NCBI GenBank assembly: GCA_016868305.1 | Contig: VGHK01000016.1 | Span: 1-47,524 of the forward strand | DNA: 47,524 nt | DNA from: Betaproteobacteria bacterium | GTDB taxonomy: Bacteria; Pseudomonadota; Gammaproteobacteria; Burkholderiales; Burkholderiaceae_A | Direction of reading: 5' to 3' | Shown here: positions 35,691-43,273 of the stretch, piece after piece | Layout: every line of letters begins with the position of its first letter | Position numbering within the stretch: position 1 is the first letter of the stretch | The notes under the pieces: model-generated | What the model was told of the DNA's origin: nothing | Seen by the model: only the letters and a program-made list of their open reading frames with translations | The model's database searches: none | Program-made: the position numbers and the translations under genes

Positions 35691-35719
35691 AGAAGATCTA
35701 CAATTCTACATGATCTTCT
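35691..35719. promoter_or_regulatory. Overlapping divergent promoter core, tRNA-fMet / Nudix gene
   Basis: TACAAT on the plus strand (35699-35704) and TAGAAT on the minus strand (35708-35703) overlap by two bases. Both lie between the perfect arms AGAAGATC (35691-35698) and GATCTTCT (35712-35719). The Nudix ATG (35710) is five bases after its -10 box, so its mRNA would be leaderless. The tRNA start would be about 10 nt before mature position 1. The -35 boxes are weak. Confidence 0.5.
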
Positions 35720-36237
35720 GTTCCCAATGCGCTGCCCCTACCGCCCGTATTATTCCGACAGACGACAACCGGCTGCGGGATGTCTGCACCCGCTGCGCCA
35801 CGGTGTTTTACGAAAACCCCAAGATGGTTGTCGGTACGCTTCCCACCTGGAGCGAAAAGGTGCTGCTCTGCAGGCGGGCCATAGAGCCTCGGTACGGGCT
35901 CTGGACGCTCCCGGCGGGCTTTATGGAGCTCGGTGAGTCTACTGAAGAAGGGGCCCTGCGCGAGACCCAGGAAGAGGCAGGCGCCGCAGTCACTCTCGGC
36001 CCACTTTTTTCTGTCTTCGATGTGGTGCAGGCCAACCAGGTGCACATCTTCTTTCTTGCCGAAATGGTCTCCGAGTCAATAGACCCCGGACCGGAGACCC
36101 TCGAGGCGCGGCTTTTTACCGAGCAGGAAGTCCCCTGGGACCTGCTCGCCTTCCGGTCTGTGCGCGGAAGCCTGGAGCGGTTTTTTAAGGATCGGCAGCA
36201 GGGCGCCTTCCGGGTGCATACCCAGACCCTTCGTTAG
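35710..36237 (+). CDS. Nudix hydrolase with N-terminal zinc ribbon
   Basis: A 175-residue protein. A zinc ribbon with two Cys-x2-Cys pairs (Cys4, Cys7, Cys26, Cys29) precedes a Nudix domain. The Nudix box at residues 70-92 is intact: G, five residues, E, seven residues, RE, two residues, EE, one residue, G and a small residue (GFMELGE to EEAGA). The family hydrolyses nucleoside diphosphates linked to another group; the zinc ribbon and WTLPAGFMELGE resemble NudC-like and ADP-ribose pyrophosphatase-like enzymes, but the substrate is not predictable. Likely leaderless, with TACAAT five bases before the ATG. aat follows at 61 bp. Confidence 0.92.
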   Translation: MIFCSQCAAPTARIIPTDDNRLRDVCTRCATVFYENPKMVVGTLPTWSEKVLLCRRAIEPRYGLWTLPAGFMELGESTEEGALRETQEEAGAAVTLGPLFSVFDVVQANQVHIFFLAEMVSESIDPGPETLEARLFTEQEVPWDLLAFRSVRGSLERFFKDRQQGAFRVHTQTLR

Positions 36238-36298
36238 CCGCGTGCAAAAGCACGGCGCGCATATCCCCCAAGGCTTCCGCTAGCGCCACTATTGCTCG

Positions 36299-37072
36299 AT
36301 GCTGCCACCGACAACGCCGCGCCTGGCCTGGCTTGAGGCCCATGACTCCTTCCCGCCTCTGTCCCAGGCCCTCACCGAGGACACTGGCGCCAATGGCCTT
36401 CTGGCCGCCAGCGAAGGCCTTACCAGCGAGATGCTGCACCGGGCCTATCGGCAGGGAATTTTTCCCTGGTCCGGCCCCGGTGAGCCCCTGCTCTGGTGGA
36501 GCCCTGACCCACGGATGGTCTTGTTTGTATCGGAATTCAGGCTGCACCGGTCGCTGCGCCAGGCGGCTGTAAAAGCCCATCGCGTGGGGTGTCTTCTCAC
36601 CTGCGACCAGGCCTTTACCGAGGTGATGCAGGCCTGCGCTGCCCCAAGACCGGGCCAGTCGGGCAGCTGGATTACCCCGCCTATTGTGCAGGGCTATCGG
36701 GAGCTGCATGCCCAGGGCATCGCCCATAGCCTGGAGCTCTGGCAAGACGGCAGACTTGTTGGCGGGCTTTACCTGGTTAGCCTGGGGAGAATGGTCTATG
36801 GGGAGAGCATGTTCAGCCGCATGCCCAATGCCTCAAAGATCTGCCTGGCGGCCCTGGTGCGCTGGCTTACCCGCTGGGACAATGCAGCGGCACCGATGGT
36901 AATCGACTGCCAGCAGCAGACCAGCCACCTGCAGAGCCTGGGCGCGCGACCGATCGGCCGCGGCAGCTTTGTCGATCACCTTCGGCTGCAGACAGGCTAC
37001 CCCGCACTGCCCTGGCCTATTGACCCCTGTGACCTAAACATAGGTATGCTTGCGCATGGCCAGTCTTCGTGA
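36299..37072 (+). CDS. aat: Leucyl/phenylalanyl-tRNA-protein transferase
   Basis: A 257-residue enzyme of the N-degron pathway that adds Leu or Phe to proteins with N-terminal Lys or Arg, marking them for ClpS/ClpAP. Family segments are [72 protein letters not shown] and [16 protein letters not shown]. Its 3' end overlaps bpt by 17 bp, so both aminoacyl-transferases of the degron pathway are made together. No Shine-Dalgarno sequence is clear at the ATG. Confidence 0.97.
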   Translation: MLPPTTPRLAWLEAHDSFPPLSQALTEDTGANGLLAASEGLTSEMLHRAYRQGIFPWSGPGEPLLWWSPDPRMVLFVSEFRLHRSLRQAAVKAHRVGCLLTCDQAFTEVMQACAAPRPGQSGSWITPPIVQGYRELHAQGIAHSLELWQDGRLVGGLYLVSLGRMVYGESMFSRMPNASKICLAALVRWLTRWDNAAAPMVIDCQQQTSHLQSLGARPIGRGSFVDHLRLQTGYPALPWPIDPCDLNIGMLAHGQSS

Positions 37073-37808
37073 CCTACCCGTTGCCGCACTGCAGTTCTAT
37101 GTGACGGCACCCTATCCCTGCAGCTACCTGGGCGGGCGTAAAGCCCGCTCGCAGGTAGCAACCCCCAACCATTTAATTACGCCCGAGGTCTATGGCGACC
37201 TGGTGCAAATGGGCTTTCGCCGCAGCGGCGCCTTTGCCTACCGGCCCTACTGCGATGGCTGTAAGGCCTGCGTTCCCTTGCGTATTCCAGTAGATAAGTT
37301 CGCGCCCAGCCGGTCTCAGCGGCGCGTCGCGCAGCGCCTTGGGGCTCTGCTATCGGTCTCCGAGGAGCCTCTGGCTTTTCGGGATGAGCACTATCAGCTC
37401 TACCAGCGCTACCAGTCTTCGCGCCATGCAGGCGGGGGCATGGACCAGGACAGCCGCGAGCAGTATGCCCAGTTTCTCTTGCAAAGCCGGGTGGAAACCC
37501 AGCTTCTGGCTTTTCGCCGACCGGACCGCAGCCTGGCCATGATCTCCATTATCGACCGTCTGCCCGATGGGTTCTCTGCGGTCTATACCTTTTACGATCC
37601 CGAAGACCCTCGGGCATCCTATGGCACCTACGGGGTGCTCTGGCAGATTCTTGACTGCCAGGCCAAAGGGCTGCCCTATGTCTACCTGGGATACTGGATC
37701 GCCCAGAGCCCCAAGATGTCCTACAAGTCTGGCTTTCGGCCGGCCGAGGTTCTCATTCAAGGACGCTGGCAGCCGGTACCCCCGCCCGAGGTCTTTCGCC
37801 CGGCATGA
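37056..37808 (+). CDS. bpt: Aspartate/glutamate leucyltransferase
   Basis: A 250-residue enzyme (Bpt, related to eukaryotic ATE1) that transfers Leu to N-terminal Asp or Glu, making them substrates of ClpS/ClpAP. The start is the ATG at 37056 ([15 protein letters not shown]); a TTG two codons upstream is less likely. Typical are [19 protein letters not shown], the cysteine motif [13 protein letters not shown], and the GNAT-like core [25 protein letters not shown] with YVYLGYWI. It overlaps aat by 17 bp and pyrD by four bases (ATGA). Confidence 0.96.
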   Translation: MASLRDLPVAALQFYVTAPYPCSYLGGRKARSQVATPNHLITPEVYGDLVQMGFRRSGAFAYRPYCDGCKACVPLRIPVDKFAPSRSQRRVAQRLGALLSVSEEPLAFRDEHYQLYQRYQSSRHAGGGMDQDSREQYAQFLLQSRVETQLLAFRRPDRSLAMISIIDRLPDGFSAVYTFYDPEDPRASYGTYGVLWQILDCQAKGLPYVYLGYWIAQSPKMSYKSGFRPAEVLIQGRWQPVPPPEVFRPA

Positions 37809-38872
37809 GCCAGAGCAGCGCGATCTGGTCCGCCTATCCCGCGGTCCGACCCCTGCTTTTTTCCCTAGACCCTGAACGAGCCCATCACCTGGCCATGGCG
37901 GTGCTATCGGTCGTCCACCGGGGGGCAGGCGTACTACTGCCGCCCAGCGCCCCCCTAGAGGGTGGGGCCCGCACCGTGGCGGGCCTGGTCTTTCCAAACC
38001 CCATCGGGCTGGCAGCTGGGCTAGATAAAAATGCCGTCTATCTGGATGCCCTGGGCCGCATGGGATTTGGTTTTTTGGAAGTGGGTACCGTGACCCCGCG
38101 CCCCCAGCCGGGCAACCCACGACCCCGGATGTTTCGGCTAGCTGCAGCCCAGGCCCTGATTAACCGACTGGGATTTAATAACCTGGGGCTTGAGGCCTTC
38201 CTGCGCAACGTTTCGCGGTCACAGTGGGTGAAAAATCGTCGCGGGGTGCTCGGGCTCAACATAGGCAAGAATGCCGATACGCCAATCGACCGTGCCATTG
38301 ACGACTACCAGACGGGCTTAGAGGCGGTCTACCCCTGGGCAGACTATGTCACGATCAATATCTCTTCGCCCAATACCAAAAACCTGCGTGACCTGCAGTC
38401 CGAACAGGCCCTTGCTGGCCTGCTCACAGCCCTGAAACGAACCCAGGGGCGGCTTCAAGCAATCCACCAGAAACGCGTGCCCCTGTTTCTGAAGATTGCC
38501 CCAGACCTCACAGAGCCGCAGCTCGAGTCGATAGCCCAACTGATACGCAGCCACGAGATTGAAGGCCTGATTGCCACCAACACCACGCGGGATAGAACGG
38601 CCGTGGAGGGCCTTCCAGGCGCTCAGGAGACAGGCGGACTCTCGGGTGGGCCTCTGTCGGAAAAATCTACCCGGGTGCTGGCCCAGATGCGCCAGTTACT
38701 CGGACCCGATACCGCCCTGATTGGGGTGGGCGGCATACTCAGCGCCCAGGATGGTATTGAAAAGGCGCGCGCAGGCGCCGACCTGGTTCAGGTCTACACG
38801 GGCCTTATCTACCGAGGGCCAGCACTGGTTGCAGACCTGGTAAATGCCTTTCGGGCCTGCCAGTCGGCATAG
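37805..38872 (+). CDS. pyrD: Dihydroorotate dehydrogenase (quinone), class 2
   Basis: A 355-residue membrane-associated flavoenzyme oxidising dihydroorotate to orotate with ubiquinone, the fourth step of pyrimidine synthesis. The amphipathic N-terminal helices ([18 protein letters not shown]) mark class 2. FMN and substrate motifs: [56 protein letters not shown] with the catalytic Ser, ATNTTRDR, and LIGVGGI. The start overlaps bpt. Its last 64 bp are overlapped by lutB on the other strand, so both reading frames are constrained there. Confidence 0.97.
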   Translation: MSQSSAIWSAYPAVRPLLFSLDPERAHHLAMAVLSVVHRGAGVLLPPSAPLEGGARTVAGLVFPNPIGLAAGLDKNAVYLDALGRMGFGFLEVGTVTPRPQPGNPRPRMFRLAAAQALINRLGFNNLGLEAFLRNVSRSQWVKNRRGVLGLNIGKNADTPIDRAIDDYQTGLEAVYPWADYVTINISSPNTKNLRDLQSEQALAGLLTALKRTQGRLQAIHQKRVPLFLKIAPDLTEPQLESIAQLIRSHEIEGLIATNTTRDRTAVEGLPGAQETGGLSGGPLSEKSTRVLAQMRQLLGPDTALIGVGGILSAQDGIEKARAGADLVQVYTGLIYRGPALVADLVNAFRACQSA

Positions 38873-40254
38873 CGTTCGGTAAAAGTTTTTCCGGTGGGGG
38901 CGGTCATGTCGCGATACCGCGTCCAGCCGCCGGCCAGCGGCAGGCTGGAGATACGCCCTGACCTTCCGGCCCAGATTCGTAGCGCACGACTGGCCAGGCC
39001 CGACACCAGCCGATAGAAATTGGGCCGCAGGGCCGAGAAGCCCCAGGCCCAGAGCGCCCAGCGCTCCGACAGCGGGCGCAGGTGACGATCGAACTGGCGC
39101 TCTCGCAGCTTACGCAGCAGGTCTGGCAAAGGAATATTGACCGGACAGACAACATGGCATTCCCCACAGAGGGTGGCTGCCTGGGGAAGGTCGAGGGCAT
39201 TTTCCAGCCCCGCGTAGGAAGGCGTGAGAACCGAGCCCATAGGCCCTGGGTAGACCCAGCCATAGGCATGGCCGCCAATCTTTTGATACACCGGGCAGTG
39301 GTTCATACAGGCGCCGCAACGGATACAGCGCAGCATTTCTTGAAACTCACTGCCGAGCAGGCCGGTGCGACCGCCATCGACGAGCACAAAATAAAGATAG
39401 CTTGGCCCATCAGGTTCACCCTTTGCCTTCGTGCCAGTAAGCAAAGAAACATAGTTAGAGATCGACTGTCCCGTGGCCGAGCGGGTGAGCAGACGGGCCA
39501 TCGTGGCGAAGTCTTCGAGCGTGGGCAGCACCTTTTCGATACCGGTAACAACCACATGCACCCGGGGCAGAATGGTGCACATCCCCTCATTGCCCTCATT
39601 GGTAACCAGGGCCACAGAGCCGGTCTCGGCAATGACAAAGTTGCCGCCAGTAACGCCCATCTCGGCCTTGAGAAACTTCGGCCTGAGCTGCTCTCTGGCC
39701 TCACGGGCAAGCTGCGGAATGTCGGTGAGTCGTGGCTTCTCGTGGACACGGGCAAAGAGATCGGAGATCTCTTCTTTGTCTTTGTGAATGACCGGGGCAA
39801 TGATGTGGCTTGGCGCCTCGTTGTCATTGATCTGCAGAATGTACTCGCCAAGGTCGGTCTCTACCGGCTCAACGCCAGCCTGACGCAAGGCCTCATTCAA
39901 GGCCATTTCCTCAGAGACCATCGACTTGGACTTGGTAACGGTTTTTACCTTGTGCTTCTTGGCGATCTGCACCACGAGTTCCGAGGCCTGAGCGGCATTT
40001 TCGGCAAACAGCACCTTCGCACCCTGCTCGGTGGCCTTTTTTTCAAAGAGCTCAAGCCAGATGTCCAGGTTGTCAATGGCCCGGTTACGTCGCTCGACGG
40101 CGGCCTCCCGGGTTGCCTCAAAGTCGATCTCGGTCATGGCCTGACTGCGGGCGGTGACAAACTTTTCGGAAAGGCGCTTTAAGTTTTTCTGCAGACGACT
40201 GTCTGCCAGCTTCTGGCCGGCCCTGGCCTGAAAGTGCATCGATTGAACCTGCAT
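38809..40254 (-). CDS. lutB: LutB-like iron-sulfur protein (lactate utilisation, LldF family)
   Basis: A 481-residue protein with an N-terminal LUD domain (about 60-300, including KTVTKSKSMVSEEM and GVTGGNFVIAETGS) and two 4Fe-4S binding motifs: CIRCGACMNHCPVY, and CGECHVVCPVNIP. These match LutB/LldF/YkgF, the electron-transfer subunit of the LutABC L-lactate oxidase complex. The start codon overlaps the lutA stop. The last 21 residues are encoded opposite the 3' end of pyrD. LutC, the third subunit, is not seen next to it. Confidence 0.93.
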   Translation of the reverse strand: MQVQSMHFQARAGQKLADSRLQKNLKRLSEKFVTARSQAMTEIDFEATREAAVERRNRAIDNLDIWLELFEKKATEQGAKVLFAENAAQASELVVQIAKKHKVKTVTKSKSMVSEEMALNEALRQAGVEPVETDLGEYILQINDNEAPSHIIAPVIHKDKEEISDLFARVHEKPRLTDIPQLAREAREQLRPKFLKAEMGVTGGNFVIAETGSVALVTNEGNEGMCTILPRVHVVVTGIEKVLPTLEDFATMARLLTRSATGQSISNYVSLLTGTKAKGEPDGPSYLYFVLVDGGRTGLLGSEFQEMLRCIRCGACMNHCPVYQKIGGHAYGWVYPGPMGSVLTPSYAGLENALDLPQAATLCGECHVVCPVNIPLPDLLRKLRERQFDRHLRPLSERWALWAWGFSALRPNFYRLVSGLASRALRIWAGRSGRISSLPLAGGWTRYRDMTAPTGKTFTERYADWQARKAFTRSATSAGPR

Positions 40255-41009
40255 TAAGAGACCTCTCCGGCGAGCACCTGCGCCACATGCAGCACCTGGG
40301 TCTTGTGGTCCCCCAGGCGGCGCAGGCGGCCCTCAATATTAAGCATACAGCCCAGGTCGCCCAGCACTACCGCCTGGGCGCCCGTGGCCTGAATATTTCC
40401 AATCTTCTCATCCACGATAGCCGAGGCGACATCGGCATATTTCAGCGAGAAGGTGCCGCCAAAGCCGCAGCATGCCCGGGCGTCTTTCATCTCGCGCACC
40501 TCTAAGCCTGGCAGTTTTTGTAGCAAGGCCCGGGGCTGATCACAGACCCCCAGTTCGCGCAGGCCGCTACAGCTATCGTGATAGGTAACACAGCCTGCCG
40601 AGCGGCCAGGCAGGTTTTCGAGGTGTAAGACCGAATGGAGGAAATCGGTGAGCTCGTAGATTCGCGAAGAGATGTCCGTCAGTCGCTGCTTTAGGCCTGG
40701 GTCGTCGGAGAACAAGTCGGCATAGTGCACCTTGATCATGCCGGCACAGGACCCCGAGGGAATCACCACATAGTCGTAGCCCTCGAGCTGCGCCAAAACC
40801 CGCTCGGCCAGACGATGGGCCGTGCGCCGATCGCCCGAGTTGTAGGCCGGCTGCCCGCAGCAGGTCTGGTCCGGAGGCACGATCACCTCACAGCCGCCAA
40901 ACTCCAAAAGCTTAATGGCGGCAAAGCCAATCTCGGGACGCATCAGGTCCACCAGGCAGGTGACATAGAGGGCAACACGGGGAACGCGGGGCAGGGTTTC
41001 TGCAGCCAT
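40254..41009 (-). CDS. lutA: LutA-like (Fe-S)-binding protein (LldE family)
   Basis: A 251-residue protein with the two CCG domains of the family: DQTCCGQPAYNSG in the first half and ARACCGFGGTFSLK in the second, the cysteine-rich sites that bind Fe-S clusters in heterodisulfide-reductase-type subunits. The start is the ATG at 41009 (MAAETLPRVPRVALYVTCL); a frame extending to 41186 runs into the divergent regulator gene and is rejected. It forms lutAB with the overlapping downstream gene. A perfect repeat, AGGAA and TTCCT, covers the region just before the ATG, and a larger palindrome lies further upstream. Confidence 0.94.
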   Translation of the reverse strand: MAAETLPRVPRVALYVTCLVDLMRPEIGFAAIKLLEFGGCEVIVPPDQTCCGQPAYNSGDRRTAHRLAERVLAQLEGYDYVVIPSGSCAGMIKVHYADLFSDDPGLKQRLTDISSRIYELTDFLHSVLHLENLPGRSAGCVTYHDSCSGLRELGVCDQPRALLQKLPGLEVREMKDARACCGFGGTFSLKYADVASAIVDEKIGNIQATGAQAVVLGDLGCMLNIEGRLRRLGDHKTQVLHVAQVLAGEVS

Positions 41010-41010
41010 A

Positions 41011-41023
41011 AGGAATTTTTCCT
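41011..41023. promoter_or_regulatory. Small palindrome over the lutA ribosome-binding region
   Basis: AGGAA and TTCCT flank TTT, starting two bases before the lutA ATG on the minus strand. It overlaps the only purine-rich stretch that could serve as lutA ribosome-binding site, so a bound regulator or a hairpin there could block initiation. Speculative. Confidence 0.3.
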
Positions 41024-41054
41024 GAATAACACTTGCATTTTGCCATTTCATGAG

Positions 41055-41077
41055 ACGAAATATCATTTCTATTTCGT
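41055..41077. promoter_or_regulatory. Candidate IclR-type operator between lutA and the regulator
   Basis: ACGAAAT (41055-41061) and ATTTCGT (41071-41077) are perfect arms with a 9-bp centre. Nested in it, GAAAT and ATTTC flank ATC (41057-41069). The inner palindrome resembles the E. coli IclR box (TGGAAATNATTTCCA). It lies in the 84-bp region between the divergent lutA and regulator genes, 17 bp before the regulator start. Confidence 0.5.
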
Positions 41078-41093
41078 TTTCGGCCTGAATCCC

Positions 41094-41879
41094 ATGCGCT
41101 ACCCTGCTCCCTCCGTCGTGCCGCCCAAGCCCGCGATTCAAGTTATCGCGCGCATGAACCAGCTCCTTGACGCCCTGGCCCGGCACTCTGAGCCGGTGTC
41201 ACTCAAGGAACTTGCCAAGGTCACCGCACTGCATCCGTCAACGGCCCATCGGATTCTCAACGACCTGGTACTGGCCCGAATGGTCGATCGCACCGAGCCC
41301 GGGCTTTACCAGCTCGGCATGCGGCTGCTTGAACTCGGCAACCTGGTCAAGGCGCGGCTTAATGTCCGCGACGCTGCGGCAGGACCGATGCGTGACCTGC
41401 ATAAGCTAACAGGCGAAACCATCAACCTGGCCGTGCGACAGGCCGATGAGATCGTCTATGTGGAACGTGCCGTGAGTGAGCGATCGGGCATGCAGGTGGT
41501 TCGGGCCATTGGGGGGCGTGCCGCTCTGCACCTCACCTCGTCGGGCAAGCTCTTTCTGGCCGCAGACGACTCCCGGGCAGTGCGCTCCTACGGCATGCGG
41601 ACCGGACTTGCCGGGCAGACCCGCAATAGCATTACCGAAATACCGCGGCTGGAGCGTGAGCTCGAAGAGGTGCGGCGGCAGGGCTTTGCCCGCGACAACG
41701 AGGAGCTCGAACTCGGGGTGCGGTGCATCGCGGCGGCGATTCGGGACGATGCCGGCCGGATTGTTGCTGGGCTCTCTATTTCCGCCCCTGCAGACAGGGC
41801 CAACGATGGCTGGGTGGCAGCGCTCCGCCAGACTGCACAGCAGATTTCCCATGCCCTGGGGTATGAGGCGTCTGCCTAG
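41094..41879 (+). CDS. IclR family transcriptional regulator
   Basis: A 261-residue regulator starting MRYPAPSVVPPKPAIQVIARM; a frame from 40725 is antisense of lutA. The N-terminal winged helix-turn-helix (about 15-75) includes SLKELAKVTALHPSTAHRIL and GLYQLGMRLLELG. The IclR effector domain (about 90-255) includes GETINLAVRQADEIVYVERA, LHLTSSGKLFLA, and CIAAAIRDDAGRIVAGLSISAP. Divergent from lutAB, it most likely controls them in response to lactate or a related acid and may also repress itself through the palindrome at 41055-41077. Effector identity is not deducible. Confidence 0.93.
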   Translation: MRYPAPSVVPPKPAIQVIARMNQLLDALARHSEPVSLKELAKVTALHPSTAHRILNDLVLARMVDRTEPGLYQLGMRLLELGNLVKARLNVRDAAAGPMRDLHKLTGETINLAVRQADEIVYVERAVSERSGMQVVRAIGGRAALHLTSSGKLFLAADDSRAVRSYGMRTGLAGQTRNSITEIPRLERELEEVRRQGFARDNEELELGVRCIAAAIRDDAGRIVAGLSISAPADRANDGWVAALRQTAQQISHALGYEASA

Positions 41880-41900
41880 CGAAGGCTCGGCAATGGAGGG

Positions 41901-43214
41901 CTAGAGGGCCTTTACCAAAACCTGCGACCGACGCAGCGGATTGTAGGCAGCCTGCCGGTCGGGCGGGAGGGTCTCGAGCTCGGTGGGCTTAAAGCCGCGT
42001 TTCAGGAACCAGTGGGTAGTGCGGGTGGTGAGCACAAAGAGCTGTCTTAGCCCTGCCTGCCGGGCCTGGTGCTCAATGCTTTTGAGCAGCCGCTCACCAT
42101 CGCCCTTCTCGCGGGTGTCACTGCGCACCATGAGGCAGGCCAGTTCGCCCATGGGGGAGCGGCCGAAGGTGTAGAGCGCCGCGCATCCAAAGATGACGCC
42201 GTCGTGTTCAATCACCGTAAACCGGTCAATGTCGCGTTCGATCTGCGCCCGGCCACGCGGCACCAAGGTGCCGTCGGCCTCTAGCGGCTCCAGCAATGAC
42301 ACGATCGCGGCCACATCGTCGGGTGTGGCAGGCCGCAGTGCCTCCAGGGTTTCTTCCACAAGCATCACCCCCACCCCATCGTGGGTGAAGAGTTCGAGCA
42401 GCAGGGCGCCATCGGCCGAATAGGGCACCAGGTGCGCCCGCTCGACGCCGCCACGGCAGGCGCGCAGGGCATGCTGCAGCGTGAACCCGGCCTCTTCGGT
42501 GAGCGCGCCAATGGCAAGCAGCTGCTCGGCCTGCTGCTCTGAGACCTCGACTAGCGAGGCTTCACCGTCGCGCGGCAGGCCCTCATCGGTGACGAGATAG
42601 ATCAGCTTATCGGCATCAAGCGCCACGGCCATACTTGCTGCAACATCTTCGAGGCTGAGGTTAAAGGCCTCGCCTGTGGGCGAGAACCCCAGGGGTGGCA
42701 CCAGCACAATAAAACCGCTGTTCAAAGCCAGTTGTATCGAGTCGGCCTCAATCTTGCGCACTAGGCCTGTGAGCTGGTAGTCGATACCATCGACGATGCC
42801 CACCGGCCTTGCCGTGACAAAGTTGCCGCTCATTAACCGAATACGGGAATTGCCCATAGGTGTGTTTGGTAGCCCCGCAGAGAAGGCTGCCTCAATATCC
42901 AGACGCAGCTCACCCGCCGCCTCCTTGGCGCACTCAAGCGCCGCCCGGTCGGTGATTCGTAGCCCCTGGCTGTAGCGTTCCTCGATCTGGCGCAGGCGCA
43001 GCTGCTCCTGCACCTGCGGCCGGGAACCATAGGCCAGAACGATGCGCATGCCCATCGCCTGCAGCAGTGCAACGTCATGCACCAGCGACTCAAGATGGCC
43101 CTCGGCAGCAAGCTCACCGGGCACCGCCAGCACAAAGGTCTTGTTCCGAAAGGCGTGAATATAGGGTGCGACATTGCGCAGCCAGGCAACGAAATCAGGG
43201 GTCGAACTTGTCAT
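41901..43214 (-). CDS. argA: N-acetylglutamate synthase (amino-acid N-acetyltransferase)
   Basis: A 437-residue enzyme making N-acetylglutamate, the first step of arginine synthesis. The N-terminal two-thirds is an amino-acid-kinase-like domain (WLRNVAPYIHAFRNKTFVL, IRLMSGNFVTARPVG), where arginine feedback acts in homologues. The C-terminal GNAT acetyltransferase domain (about 290-437) includes LACLMVRSDTREKGDGERLL and a conserved LTTRTTHWFLKRGF. The start is set at the ATG of MTSSTPDFVAWLR; a GTG three codons upstream is an alternative. TATTGT lies nine bases before this ATG and no Shine-Dalgarno sequence is visible. It is divergent from hrpA and convergent with the IclR gene. Confidence 0.95.
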   Translation of the reverse strand: MTSSTPDFVAWLRNVAPYIHAFRNKTFVLAVPGELAAEGHLESLVHDVALLQAMGMRIVLAYGSRPQVQEQLRLRQIEERYSQGLRITDRAALECAKEAAGELRLDIEAAFSAGLPNTPMGNSRIRLMSGNFVTARPVGIVDGIDYQLTGLVRKIEADSIQLALNSGFIVLVPPLGFSPTGEAFNLSLEDVAASMAVALDADKLIYLVTDEGLPRDGEASLVEVSEQQAEQLLAIGALTEEAGFTLQHALRACRGGVERAHLVPYSADGALLLELFTHDGVGVMLVEETLEALRPATPDDVAAIVSLLEPLEADGTLVPRGRAQIERDIDRFTVIEHDGVIFGCAALYTFGRSPMGELACLMVRSDTREKGDGERLLKSIEHQARQAGLRQLFVLTTRTTHWFLKRGFKPTELETLPPDRQAAYNPLRRSQVLVKAL

Positions 43215-43223
43215 GGTGCGCAC

Positions 43224-43267
43224 ACAATAGGGGCTGACGGGTTCGCATGCAAGCGAGCTCCTATAAT
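43224..43267. promoter_or_regulatory. Divergent -10 elements of argA and hrpA
   Basis: Plus strand: a perfect TATAAT (43262-43267), six bases before the GTG at 43274. Minus strand: TATTGT (43229-43224), nine bases before the argA ATG. Neither gene has a Shine-Dalgarno sequence, so both transcripts would begin at or within about three bases of the start codon. No clear -35 boxes. Confidence 0.5.
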
Positions 43268-43273
43268 GCCGGC

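Noticed and set aside
39082-40182. 366-codon open frame antisense to lutB
   Set aside because: The lutB frame has two Fe-S motifs and full family length; the antisense frame resembles nothing known.
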